Of a stretch of DNA of 64,000 bases, positions 31,546-42,820 are shown piece by piece (the stretch's first letter is position 1; each line of letters begins with the position of its first letter). A model generated the notes under the pieces. The model saw only the letters and a program-made list of their open reading frames with translations, searched no databases and was not told the origin of the DNA. The position numbers and the translations under genes are program-made. Origin of the DNA: Heliocidaris tuberculata (Eukaryota; Echinodermata; Echinoidea; Camarodonta; Echinometridae). The DNA is taken from the NCBI GenBank assembly GCA_025618425.1, contig CM046836.1, forward strand, positions 19,826,072-19,890,071, read 5' to 3'.

Positions 31546-31948
31546 CAACCAAACACTCCAGCAATGCAACGCTGAATTAATTGTTTTTACTCCAGCGGGT
31601 CACGTGACACCGCTGGTTACCGGAAATGACGTTTTACTGACCGCAAGAATAGCAAAGTCATTTGACCTTTCTTATCCCTACCACTAGATGACAGTAGATA
31701 CAGGACAATGAGTGGTTCTTGCAAAGCTCTTCCTGCCTTTCAATTTGATACCAAATACAGCAAAAATGATTAAAAAATAAATAATTTAGATTTTCAAAAA
31801 AAATCTCTTGATAGTAGTTTTGCTCTGTTCTTCAAGGTCATTAAAAATGAAATGGCCACTGTCGATTAAAAACTAATTAAAAATATTTTTAGGTTGAATA
31901 ATAGGTTGAAATCAGAGTTTGATATAGAATAGATACTGGAGAATATGA
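31546..31948. other. No gene recognised
   Basis: AT-rich sequence after the palindromic element. No supported reading frame. Confidence 0.4.
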
Positions 31949-32461
31949 TTACATGAAAATTGGAAAATCAATTTTGGGGTCAAATTTTGATGTTATTTCA
32001 TGTATCTTGCCCTTGCAAGGGGTACAGCCGAAATGCCCTTGGATTTGAGGAATGTCCGAAACTGAAGAGGTGTTTCCAGACTTCTGGCACACGCAGTCCT
32101 GCACAGATTTACATATGGTACAAACGTGGCGTTCAGTACCACTTTCACTAATCGTGGTGTGGGCTTCACCTAAAGCTGCAGCACCCACCTTACGATCACC
32201 AAAAATCATGCTCTCCAAGGCACCTAGCGTCTTAGCACGTAGTCTAATAATCGTTCCAAATAGTGAAGCCCGCAGAAGAAATTATTCATGTTGGAGAGTT
32301 GGTCCCTTTCGCCGTGAGACATATTTCCCCTTCCCTCAATTATACTGGGTAGTACAGTTTTTCTATAATACTTAAGAATCTCATTGAATTTCTTTTGGAC
32401 GATATGCCGATCGCTCATGGTGTTCTTTATGTTAGAGAAGACAGTATTAACTGCTTCTTTT

Positions 32462-33631
32462 TGTCCCCGCCGAACGAAGTTCGCGAGGGGACTATGAAAC
32501 GGGCTCCGTTCGTGTGTGCGTGTGTGTGTGTGTGTCCGTCCGTCCGTCCGTCCGTGCGTCCGTCTGTCCGTGTGTGCTCAAATGTTAGAAAATGCTACTT
32601 CTCCGTCATTTCTTGGCCGATTTTGATTCCGATTGTTTTATCTGATAGGGCTGGGTGGGGGCTTCCAAACTTCTACACAGAATTTTGAAATTCATTAATT
32701 ATGCAAATTTATGCAAATATATTTAAAATCTACGAAAAATGCTACTTCTCTATTTCACATCAGATTTTGATTCTGATTGTTTTATCTGATAGGGCTGGGT
32801 GGGGGCTTCCAAACTTCTACACAGAATATTGAAATTCATTAATTATGCAAATTTATGCAAATTTATTCAAAATTGACGAAAAATGCTACTTCTCTATTTC
32901 ACATCGGATTTTGATTCCGATTGTTTTATCTGATAGGGCTGGATGGGGGCTTCCAAACTTCTACACAGAATTTTGAAATTCATTAATTATGCAAATTTAT
33001 GCAAATTTATTCAAAATTGACGAAAATGCTACTTCTCCTCTATTTCACATCGGATTTTGATTCCGATTGTTTTATCTGATAGGGCTGGGTGGGGGCTTCC
33101 AAACTTCTACACAGAATTTTGAAATTCATTAATTATGCAAATTTATGCAAAATTATTCAAAATTGACGAAAAATGCTACTTCTCCTCTATTTCACATTGG
33201 ATTTTGATTCCGATTGATTTATCTGATAGGGCTGGGTGGGGGCTTCCAAACTTCTACACAGAATTTTGAAATTCATTCATTATGCAAATTTATGCAAATT
33301 TATTCAAAATTGACGAAAAATGCTACTTCTCCTCTATTTCACATCGGATTTTGATTCCGATTGTTTTATCTGATAGGGCTGGGTGGGGGCTTCCAAACTT
33401 CTACACCGAATTTTGAAATTCATTATTTATGCAAATTTTAAGCAAATTTATTCAAAATGGCTGAAGGTTCATAATGTTTTCATGTTTTATATTTCAGTTG
33501 TATACATGCATTGTTGGTATTCTCTTCTTTTGCATGCAGTAACATTATTATTTTATTCACTAAAGTTTTTCACTGAAGTTTTAAGGTTCAGGCTAGTTAA
33601 TTTCCACAGATCTGCACTTCCGGCGGGGACA
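32462..33631. mobile_element. DNA element with TGTCCCCGCC ends and a ~146-bp internal tandem repeat
   Basis: Ends TGTCCCCGCC (32462) and GGCGGGGACA (33631) are inverted. The left subterminal part has CGAACGAAGTTCG and a (TG)n/(CCGT)n tract. The interior is six copies of a 144-147-bp unit containing TGATAGGGCTGGGTGGGGGC and ATGCTACTTCTC, with start points at 32641, 32785, 32929, 33075, 33222 and 33369. It sits inside the disrupted gene described at 31949-34535. Confidence 0.7.
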
Positions 33632-33975
33632 TTTATTACGCATTGCGTAATTTACTCATTCACTTGTTTAGTTTTATCCTTGCGTTTATCAACCACGTCA
33701 TGTACAATGTCCTTTAAAGTCTTCAGAGTTGTTTCTGCAGTGCCATCATCCGTCTTTCGCATGCCTATCAGCAACCCAGAACTACCCTCTTCTGTATCCA
33801 CGTTGTAAGAAGCGTAGTGATGACCAAATTTGGTGGTAGCGTCACCAGCTAGGGTCATATCCTTCTTTTTCTCAAGTCTTTCGGCAACCTGAATTTGTGC
33901 CATTTGCCTCCCTTCCAGAAACATGCTTCTAGCTGTGCTCTCTTTTGGCAGATCAAGGACTTCTACACTTGTTAA

Positions 33976-34465
33976 AGGGGGTACCCAATGGTGAAACAAT
34001 GTTAGTTCATTTAAAAGATCATGATTTTATTGACAGAAAATCATCTGCCTTAAGTGATTTAAAAATTCGTGTTGCCAGAAAAATCCCCGAAATATGGTAA
34101 GACTTCAGGATATTTTGGCCCCTCAGCTGTGTCTCAATTTCAGCTAGGTAACCACAATGACGTCAAAGTGGTTACCCAGGTTCGCGTATTGCAGATGTGT
34201 TGCGCGCTAGACTGTACAAAATGCATTACACCTTGCGCGCATTTTGCTATATAATTGCGCGACAAGGTAACCACTTTGACGTCATTGTGGTTACCTAGCT
34301 GAAATTGGGACACAGCTGAGGGGCCAAAATATCCTGAAATCTTACCATATTTCGGGGATTTTCTGGCAACACGAATTAAAAAAAAAATTAAGGCAGATGA
34401 TTTTCTTCTAATAAAATCATGATCTTTTAAATGAACTAACATTGTTTCAGCATTGGGTACCCCCT
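33976..34465. mobile_element. 490-bp foldback MITE inserted at TTAA
   Basis: Ends AGGGGGTACCCAATG and CATTGGGTACCCCCT are inverted, with arms of about 200 bases, flanked by TTAA (33972-33975 and 34466-34469). Removing the element and one TTAA joins the surrounding minus-strand frame as VLETLTSVEVLDLP without a stop. The centre holds an inverted GTAACCACAATGACGTCAAA pair. TTAA duplication suggests piggyBac-superfamily mobilisation. Confidence 0.85.
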
Positions 34466-34535
34466 TTAAGGTTTCTAGCACGGTTTTAACCACCCCTTTG
34501 CAATTCTTAGTACTAACGCCATAGTTGGTTAACAA

Positions 34536-35410
34536 ACAGAGAAAATAATATCTTTATTCAAACCACAATTAGTCATCGTCAAAATTGTGATCAAAATAAG
34601 CACACAATATATGTCATATAGTTGTTGTATATAATCCCTTTCAGGTACCTTGTAGCTATATAAGTTTTGTGACATTGTCATTTCAAATCCATGTGCAAAC
34701 ACATACTCCTTGGAGACAATGGCAAGATCTGGTACCTTGGGGCCAGCGATAAACATTACTATGCCCACATGTCAAGAATTGAATTTCTGCCTTCTTACTC
34801 GTTAGTATGTCAAGTACACTACCACTAAACCAGGCTGATTCATATGTTACAGCTACCTATACTCCCAGTTGAGTAAAAGAAAATGGTGGCTCATTCATTA
34901 TGGTTTCTGATTGTTTGCGTGTTTGGACTGTAGTTACTCTTAACATTTTCTTCCTCTTCTTACTAGGTTAGTCACAGTTGTCCCTATTACTACTAGATGG
35001 ATGACTAGTTGTGTTGGGTCGAGTGAGGTGTTCTGATGTACCGAGCACAGCTTTCAAGTTCAATACTAACTCTCCCAATGTTTTTTTCCATAACACTAAG
35101 CGCTTGTCATTAACCCCAAGAACAGTTCTAAGATTTTATTCTTTACCATTTCCATTTTAGTGATGTTTGATACATTTCTAGATATCAGATCATCTGCATC
35201 TACAGGAGTAACACATGGCCCACCACACCATGCTTCTTTACATCATCTACTTATTAATTTAGTCTGTTCTAGTTTGAGCGTAGCCTTCTCTTTTTTCTTT
35301 CGATTGGTTTCTTTGAGATTTTCTTCTACCTAAGCCCTAACTACCTTCTCTGCCTCTATATGCTTTCTCAAGGATACCCCGGAGATAGGTGAGACTTCTT
35401 TGATCATAAA
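34536..35410. other. No gene recognised
   Basis: Short frames only. The minus-strand frame ending just before the disrupted gene contains IAGPKVPDLAIVSKEYVFAH, which may be a further decayed part of it, but support is weak. Confidence 0.35.
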
Positions 35411-35427
35411 TTGCACCAGGGCTTAAA

Positions 35428-36470
35428 TTGGTTGACAGGTTGTCAGTAGGAACCATGGGTCTACCCCAGAAAAGCTTTTCAGCACATAACTCCATCTGGT
35501 TCGCCATCCAGCTTGCCATGAAACCACCACTGTGCTGGTGGTGCTCGCACAAATTCTTCAGGTGCTCGGTCACGTAGTTGGCAATGGACTGCATAATTTT
35601 TCGTGAACGAATGTGAATCGTCTTCATCGAGACATTCATGGAAAGGAACAAACATTGGGTGGTTATTGCAAATTGAGAACAGAGAGCCCTCGGACTACAT
35701 AATTTTAGTGAAGTAATATGAATCGTCTCCGTTGAGACATTCATGGAAAGGAACAAACATTTGGTGGTTATTGCAAATTGAGAACAGACCGCCCTCGGAC
35801 TACATAATTTTAGTGAAGTAATGTGAATCGTCTCCATTGAGACATTCATGGAAAGGAACAAACATTGGGTGGTTATTGCACATTGAGAACAGAGCGCCCT
35901 CGTTAACAGGTTGTCAGTAGGAATCACGGGTCTACCCCAGAAAAGCTTTTCAGCGCATAACTCCATCTGGTATGCCGTCCAGGTTGCCATGAAACCACCG
36001 CTGTGCTGGTAGTGCTCGGACTACATAATTTTAGTGAAGTAATGTGAATCGTCTCCGTTGAGACATTCATGGAAAGGAACAAACATTTGGTGGTTATTGC
36101 AAATTGAGAATAGACCGCCCTCGGAATACATAATTTTAGTGAAGTAATGTGAATTGTCTCCGTTGAGACATTCATAGAAAGGAACAAACATTTGGTGGTT
36201 ATTGCACATTGAGAACAGAGCGCCCTCGTTAAACAGGTTGTCAGTAGGAATCACGGGTCTACCCCAGAAAAGCTTTTCAGCGCATAACTCCATCTGGTAT
36301 GCCGTCCAGGTTGCCTTGAAACCACCGCTGTGTTGGTGGTGCTCCGACCACATAATTTTAGTGAACCAATGTGAATCGTCTCCGTTGAGACATTCATGGA
36401 AAGGAACAAACATTTGGTGGTTATTGCAAATTGAGAACAGACCGCCCTCGTTAAACAGGTCAAAATGCCT
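35428..36470 (-). repeat. Tandem array of two coding-derived units
   Basis: Two unit types of 105-120 bp alternate as beta-alpha-alpha-alpha-beta-alpha-alpha-beta-alpha. Alpha contains GAGACATTCATGGAAAGGAA and on the minus strand encodes CNNHQMFVPFHECLNGDDSH. Beta contains CTACCCCAGAAAAGCTTTTC and encodes AYQMELCAEKLFWGRPVIPT. Both read as plausible protein in one frame, with shifts between units. It looks like an exon or exon pair amplified tandemly within a decaying gene, possibly the one at 31949-34535. No domain recognised. Confidence 0.7.
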
Positions 36471-38024
36471 CCAGAGATCGGGGAATTCGGTGGGGAAGCA
36501 ATTTGGTCACAATCTCAAGCCGATACGAAATATCTCTGTCGAGCTTGATTGCGTTCTCGCTCATACTCTGCCGATAATTGGTGGCATTTTTATGCATTTC
36601 ATGAGTTGAATTAGGATGCAGAAGTTTGCAGCAAGCAGTAAGTCCCAACACAGGGTGGGGGTGGGGGTGCAAATGATCTGTCCTGCTATGTGCCGTGTCA
36701 GCACACATTTGCAGAAAAGTAATCTGTGTAGGATGCTTAGCCACTTGCCTCAGCTCACTGATACGACGACTGTCCAGATTCGTCTAGATATTTCCAGCTT
36801 CAAAGAGGGAAAGTGAACTGAATAGTGCGCCTCGCTCGTTGATGACCTCCTCAATGCCTTGCCTGGACCATAGAAGATGGGTATTGTAGTCTGAAGCGGA
36901 AGTATTGACAGCATGATGAACACTAATATTACTAATACATGTTCTAGATCAAAAACCTCAGATAAGACTAAAGGAGCACTCTGTTTTCGGCCAAACTGGG
37001 TTACAAAAATCTTGATCTCTGTACTAGGACTAGTGGGTGTGGATCTAGGGGCCTTGTCTAAGGGACAGAATGAATGACTGCTCCTGTGGTAGCACATGGT
37101 AATGTGATATATCATGAAGACTGTTTTTTCTTTTTATAGTTGGCTTCTTGTTGTCTTCCCTTGACAAACTGCTAATGATTCATGAATACTCTTCTTCCAA
37201 CAAGTTTATACAACAAATTGTCCTGTTCTTGTGAGGACTTCGAAGACAGTTATTGATACTGTTTTATTTTTCTTAACCATTTGCACGCTAGAGTGAAAGT
37301 GGAGTGATGCGTGTCTTCTACGGAACTGACTAAAGTCCAGATCTCCAAATTCATATTCCGATACTAGATTAGTGAGTTTGCAGCTTTTCATTCATGTTCT
37401 TATTTCCTCACTTGGCTCTTCACCAAACTTTCCTCCAGGTAGAAAGTCAGCTAGCTGTTTTTCTGTGACCCTAACAAACCTTGCCATTACCTCCAGTAGT
37501 CTCTATGTCAAATCGGATCTAGGTGAATCCCCTAGAAGCTCCCCCCATAACTTATCTTTTCCTACATGTAGGTAAGAGAAGATGCATTTCTTAGTGTTCA
37601 AGAGTTCAGAACTATTTTGAGCCCAATCCTTAAATTTCTGATACATTTCTTATAGGGTTACGCACCCAGTATTCGGTCATTTAAGGGGAAATTGCTCATA
37701 TTTTTAAAACATACCTCCTTTATTTGGCAATCCACCCATCAAAAGAAAGGAAAATTGGTCCTCTATTTTGAAAAGATATTAATTGGAATGCTTCCTTTCT
37801 TTTAGTTAAATCAGAGACTTTGCCGAGCTAGTGTGTCCGATGTTTCCCCCTTATTCCCCCTTCTTCTACTTCTTTCTTCTCCTTTTTCTTCTTCTTTTCT
37901 CCTTTGGCATGCTAGCATGATTCAATCCATTGATTTGTTAATCTGACATTTCTTTAAAAAACACACCATTTATTTCAAAAAAAGTTTTCTTTTGTGTTGA
38001 AGCATGATCTTAACTCATCCAATT
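36471..38024. other. No gene recognised
   Basis: Several 60-120-codon frames on both strands, none with recognisable motifs or convincing splice context. A CTT/TCC-rich stretch is at about 37855-37905. Confidence 0.4.
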
Positions 38025-38480
38025 CATTTAATTAACTCAACCAATTAATTTGTGAATTAATCAGTCAAACAGTTAGAATCAAACTATCAATCAACCACTC
38101 AGACAATCAATCAATCAAATTAATCTATCAATCTGAAAATCAAATAATGACTTAATCAGACAATCGCTCCATCAATAACTCAATCAGAAAATTCCAATCA
38201 ATCAATCAAACAGTCCTAATCAAACTCTCAATCACTCAGGCAATCAATCAATCAAATGAATCAATCAAATGAATCAGTCAGAGAATCAAACTATCACTCA
38301 CCCAATAACTCAAACATTCAGACAGTTGGTCCATAAGTCAATCAATCAGAAAATCAATCACTCTCTGTCATCGTACTCAGACATTCCTTCAGTCAGGACT
38401 TTCTTCCATCCATCAAGCAATCAGACAAACAATGAAATAATTTTGACGATAAAATTCAAATTTATTATAAAACAGCTGAT
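38025..38480 (+). repeat. Degenerate (AATC)n tract
   Basis: AATCAATCA, AATCAGACA and CAATCAAAC words fill about 450 bases without a constant longer period. The frame at 38269-38487 is an artefact of this tract. Confidence 0.85.
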
Positions 38481-38981
38481 AAATTGATTTGTTGAAACTT
38501 TGTTTTAATATTCAAGCAGATGTTCTCTTTTATTTCAGTGAAATTAATGGCAAGATAATAGTGGTCTATGTACATTATAAAAAAAAAATGATTTAAGCAT
38601 AATATTGTTCCTTGCATGAATTTAAAGAAAGATAATTATACTTACATCGTAAATTTGACTTTTGTGGCATTCCCCAAATTAATAAAACGTATTTAGATAA
38701 AAATAGCACTAATACAATAAAATATACAAATGAATATTGCACTGTAAAATAATGATCAAAATGATATTGCATGAACGCTGTCAGCTGAGAAGGAAGACAA
38801 AATCGTATTGGATAAGACAAATACCAACAAATATATGAATATGAACCTGAAGTAAAATTGCACAGACAATTATTCAGGGTTTTTTTTATATGACTGGAAT
38901 GATTTAACGTGAATAGTCGTACATGGAATAAGAAAACTAATAGTAATATAACTTAAGGCCTATACACAGATGAAACGCTGT
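38481..38981. other. AT-rich, no gene recognised
   Basis: No supported coding segment on either strand. Confidence 0.45.
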
Positions 38982-38984
38982 TTA

Positions 38985-40639
38985 AAAAATAGATAATTTG
39001 TTTACAATATGAACTGAGCAGCCAGATGTACAGTTTATATTGTAAACAACTTGTTTAAAGTTGAAACAGGACATGCAAGTTTGAAAAAAAAAAGTTTTAA
39101 ACAGTGCTTTCTCTGTGTAAAACAAAATTGACACTTGAAATCTAGAGCCACAATCTCTTCGTCGCATAGGCCTTCCAATCCATGGCAGCAGACGATGTGG
39201 AGCACCGCACACAATGGGAGCAGCCGGCCCAGTCCTCTGGGTCGTTGTTATACTCCCTCCACACTCTGGACAGATGTTTTCATCAATCTCAACAGTTGGA
39301 TCCTTTTCTACGTTCTTCATCTTCTGTTTTCTCTTACCACCTCCTTCCTTCCTTCGCTTTCTTCTTCACCTCCCGCTCCTCCTTTCTCTTTCTATTCCTC
39401 TCCTCCTCTTGGTCCTTCGCTTCTTGTTTCTCCCTCAGGAATGGCAGATATGCATCATCGCTGCTGATGCATTTCTCCAGGTCTTCCCCCTTGGCCTTTC
39501 GTTTCCCTGCCTTTGCCTTGGTGATTACTGGGTACTAGAGATGTTTCTCCAGAGCAAGGGAGACAGCCTGACCTCAAGAGGTTGAAGGAGCAGCATCACC
39601 TGAGGGACCAGAAAGGGAGACAGCCTGACCTCCAGAGGTTGAAGGAGCAGCATCACCCGAGGGACCGGAAAGGGAGACAGCCTGACCTCCAGAGATTGAA
39701 GGAGGAACATCACCCGAGGAACCGGTGGCGGGGATGTTGGTTGTTCCATCAGCATCAGAGACCTCCCTGTATACAGAAGCAGGAGCCAGCTTTTCTTTTG
39801 CGTGGTTTCTCGTAAATGGGAAGATCCCTGTGGCTCGGAAGGCTGACTTGACAAGCTCCTTTCTCCTCGAAACCTCCCAAGGTCTACGGAATGTGCTTGC
39901 AAAGGTGTACTTTGTTAAGCACTGACCTTGATGATCCTGATGATACTGCTGTTCAGCCTGAGCCCATGCAGACTTTGGGGGTTTGAAGAAAGACACGTCA
40001 CAGGGTTGTATGATGTGGCTTGCATGGGCTGGGAGGGGGTACAGCTCGACCCCAGACTTATTACAGAGCTGGCCCACATGGTGGCTCACATGCCTGCTAT
40101 TTCCGTCGACAAGGAGCAATACAGGCTTGGGGATGTTCTTCTGCTCAATCCAGGGCAAGAAACTATTGGCCACATATTCATAAGAGACTTCGCTATTCAT
40201 TCATTCGTTCTCGCTACGTCCTAAGAATGCTCCGGGAGGGCCATCTTCCAACGGGTTCTCCCTGAACCTTTGTCCAGCCACAACGATTGTAGATGGTAGA
40301 ACATCTCCTGATGCAGCTATATTTGCCAATACAGTTACCTGACATTTATTACTTGATCCGACTGCACTTAATGTACGACTACCTTTTGTTGCAATCACCT
40401 AACATACCTTCTTCCCACTGAGAGGAAATCCTGTTCTTGTCACAGTTGAATATGTGAGCAGGTGATGACAAGATAGTTGAGCACCCATTTTTCTCAAGAT
40501 AAGTATGAAGATCATGGTAGAATTTGGTGATCTTTGCTGGAGTTACCACCGCTCGTTCCCCACCAAGCAGCTCAGGCTTTCTCTCGGATAGCTTAACCAC
40601 TTCTCTCCTGGCATTCCATCCCTGAATGGGGTATGTCAT
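38985..40639 (-). pseudogene. pogo/Tigger-like DDE transposase pseudogene
   Basis: On the minus strand: HIFNCDKNRIS (first Asp), then after a frameshift near 40385 IATKGSRTLSAVGSSNKCQ and VLPSTIVVAGQRF. An in-frame TGA replaces the tryptophan expected before MNSEVSYEYVAN. Then VLLLVDGNSRHVS (second Asp) and HIIQPCDVSFFKPPKSAW (third Asp), 35 residues between the last two, the spacing of pogo-type DDE_1 transposases. The frame continues through AFRATGIFPF into a repeated GGQAVSLSGPSGDAAPSTS tail. A further frameshift leads to ICPECGG and DWAGCSHC fragments (about 39130-39290), resembling the C-terminal zinc finger. The N-terminal HTH is missing. Not functional as it stands. Confidence 0.8.
39545..39735 (-). 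repeat. ~66-bp minisatellite within the transposase tail
   Basis: Three units containing AAAGGGAGACAGCCTGACCT. The unit is a multiple of three, so it repeats a Gly/Ser/Ala-rich 21-22-residue segment in frame. Confidence 0.9.
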
Positions 40640-40649
40640 TTGTCCTCAA

Positions 40650-41440
40650 GTACTATCTTCCGGACAGACTACATTGAATTGAGCAATGAAGAAAAGAAGA
40701 GGGAGAGTTCATGATTCTCTGGACATGATCGTAGTTGATGCATTCATATCGATATATATTCAGACTCGTCAACCTTTTATGAGTATTCGCGTCGCCATCT
40801 CCAAGTATTTCCTCTTCGCTAGACCAAAACACCAATCGGGTGCAAGCTTTGTATACCCAACCATGAGAAACGATAGTGTAATTGACTTATGAAGCCTGTT
40901 GAACACCCGCCATGAAAGATACTGCAGCATCAGGTTATTTTTATTTTGTCCAGAACAATTCCATGAATTCCAGAGTATTAAGGTATTTCTTTATACCTGT
41001 AATTCCTGTGCAAATTTCATGAACCCAACACTCGCAACCGTCCTGCTCACATCCAATCCACTCTCCACTTGGTCCATGTATTTTTCTTAAATGCTCTGTG
41101 TTGTTTGGCATCACAAACAATTTTGCATTTCATGCATCTATTTTTGACCATTTTCCAGGCAGATTCACTATCTTTATAGGAAGGAATCTTTTCTTCGGGG
41201 TTCGTAATGTGGAGGTGAACGGGAGATGGGGTTCACGTGGAGTGGTTGGGTGAGTCTGCTATTTCCTGGAGATAACATGCATGTGTTCTTCGATATTTCC
41301 TCTTCACTAGACCAAAACACCAATCGGGTGCCCAACCATGAGAAACAGTAGTGTAATTGACTTATGAAGCCTGTTAAACACACGCCATGAAAGATAGCAT
41401 CAGGTTATTTTTGTTTTATCCAGAACAGTTATCATCATTC
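40650..41440 (-). repeat. Duplicated block with a fourth PHD-like relic
   Basis: A segment with AGACCAAAACACCAATCGGG through CATCAGGTTATTTTT occurs at about 40820-40950 and again at about 41310-41420. Between them, at about 41030-41200, is a diverged copy of the PHD-like module found three times at 18-20 kb (CAACCGTCCTGCTCACATCC). The two clusters therefore descend from the same transposon family. Confidence 0.65.
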
Positions 41441-41654
41441 AGATGCTCCCTTACCCCATATGTGTCAAAGAAGTGATGAATATAGCTGATTACCGCATTT
41501 GCCCCCTTTCCACAACACACACCCTCATCAGCCAGGTTTACATGTAAATTACTTGGGCTGGAACCCCCTCATCAATTACCCCAAAGAGATTACATTTTCG
41601 GGGTATCTTGAAGTAGATTGGGCCTGGCTGATGGGGGTTGTATGGATAGTCAAC
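41441..41654. repeat. Diverged copy of the P2RX7_C-gene 3' region
   Basis: Sequence around ATGAATATAGCTGATTACCG and CTCATCAGCCAGGTTTACAT resembles 22035-22140, which encodes the QVNYLADE tail of the P2RX7_C-fusion gene. It is too degraded for a frame. Confidence 0.4.
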
Positions 41655-41960
41655 CTACTGTGCAAAATCAAAACTATGATGAAAGGATACAGGATGTTTT
41701 TGTGACCGGCCCAGTCTAGTAATCCCTAGCTCCTTAGCAACATTCTTTGAGGCTTGACATGCTGCATGGTAAAGGTCTTGTTCACATTTAGCAGCAGCAA
41801 GGTGATCTAGTTGTTGTTTGAGAGCTTCAGTCTTATCTCCATCTGGAATATTTGAGACATTTGACATGCTGCATTGTAATGGTCTCATTCACATTTGGCA
41901 GCAGCAAGGTGATCAAGTTGTTGTTTGAGAGCTTCAGTCTTATCCCCATCTGGAATGCTT
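41655..41960 (-). pseudogene. Relic of the FHYSFDFAQ-type transposon-associated family
   Basis: The minus-strand frame reads ALKQQLDHLAAAKCEQDLYH, then KNVAKELGITRLG and PVSFHHSFDFAQ before a stop. The last motif matches SFHYSFDFAQQ of the gene at 22076-23809. About 118 bases (GACATGCTGCATGGTAAAGG onward) are tandemly duplicated at 41755 and 41863. The 3' half of the domain is missing here. Confidence 0.55.
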
Positions 41961-42398
41961 AGGACAAATCCAGGTCATTGTAGTTAGTATATGTTGCTCA
42001 AAACGATCAACACCCCCGTGTATTTATTATACATGTAGTCATTGATAGCACAAGGTTGATTGATCTTGATTTGCTTGTGCTCGCTGTCTTTCCGCGTATT
42101 CCTCTTGGTAGTGGTATACTCATTCCCTGACTGGATGGTTGACATTACAACACTGACAGTGTTCTTATCCTTCCACTGAATAACTTCAATCTCACCTTCT
42201 TTAACCCATCTCAGTCCTCCCCCCCCCTTTTTTTTATCTGCTTCCTTGTGTCCCAAGTATTATCAACTCTTCTTTATATGAAGGGGATTGAGTCACTCAG
42301 AAGAATCTTGAAAGCGCTGCCTCAAGTTTATACTTGCGAGGGCGTCAAAGAGCTTGTCGTTGACCTCATGTCAAGATTACTAAGAAACAAAGTCTTGT
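41961..42398. other. No gene recognised
   Basis: Minus-strand frame rich in Lys/Thr/Asn without motifs. Short C-run and T-run near 42215-42235. Confidence 0.35.
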
Positions 42399-42820
42399 CT
42401 ATTGACTGCCTGTCATTTGAATATAGTTCAGGACAAAACGAGTGTTTGTACATGAAACATACTTTTGTTGATTCCATTCATATAATACTACGGATGCTTT
42501 GCCAATTACCATTCTACCATTCACGGTATCAACAAAGCGATAGAAATTCTCTTCTAAGTACTGCTCTACCCCTGTTATTGTCTCCATCTACCTGTGGAGC
42601 TCGTCCACATGTTAAGAAAATTATGTTCATTCTTTTTGCTACATGATGTACACACTCTTTTCTTGTGAACACTGTGTCCATCCCCAGATATCTCTTTTAC
42701 CCTAATATATGAATTACCAACCCCATTACAAAGCATGAACTTGTACCTGAACTTTAAATCAGTTGGTGTGCTATTCCACATTGTTGGTGCTGCTTCGACT
42801 TCCATCTTTTCACTACTTCC
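42399..42820 (-). pseudogene. Possible Mutator-like transposase relic
   Basis: One minus-strand frame reads YIRVKEISGDGHSVHKK and, after a shift, CVHHVAKRMNI. The pattern of a glycine/aspartate-rich GDGxS stretch followed by E-C-x-x-H-V-x-K-R-M is characteristic of a Mutator-like transposase domain found in many invertebrate uncharacterised proteins. The downstream frame (VDTVNGRMVIGKASVVLYEW) is coding-like but not recognised. At least one frameshift; assignment is tentative. Confidence 0.35.

Larger units (their letters stand above)
31949..34535 (-). pseudogene. Uncharacterised multi-part gene broken by two transposons
   Basis: Minus-strand segments in order: TNYGVSTKNCKGVVKTVLE (from about 34530); TSVEVLDLPKESTARSMF...MTLAGDATTKFGHHYASYN...GSSGLLIGMRK (33652-33971); IKNTMSDRHIVQKKFNEIL...LSNMNNFFCGLHYLERLL (32224-32455); and LESMIFGDRKVG...GTERHV/C...CKSVQDCVCQ (31949-32223). 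These belong to a family of large uncharacterised proteins I have seen in cnidarians, fish and echinoderms, probably transposon-encoded; I cannot name it. A MITE at 33976-34465 and a repeat-rich element at 32462-33631 interrupt it. A frameshift also lies near 32120, after the GTER motif. Confidence 0.55.

Noticed and set aside
38269..38487. 72-codon frame rich in Asn, Gln and Ser
   Set aside because: Translation of the degenerate (AATC)n tract.
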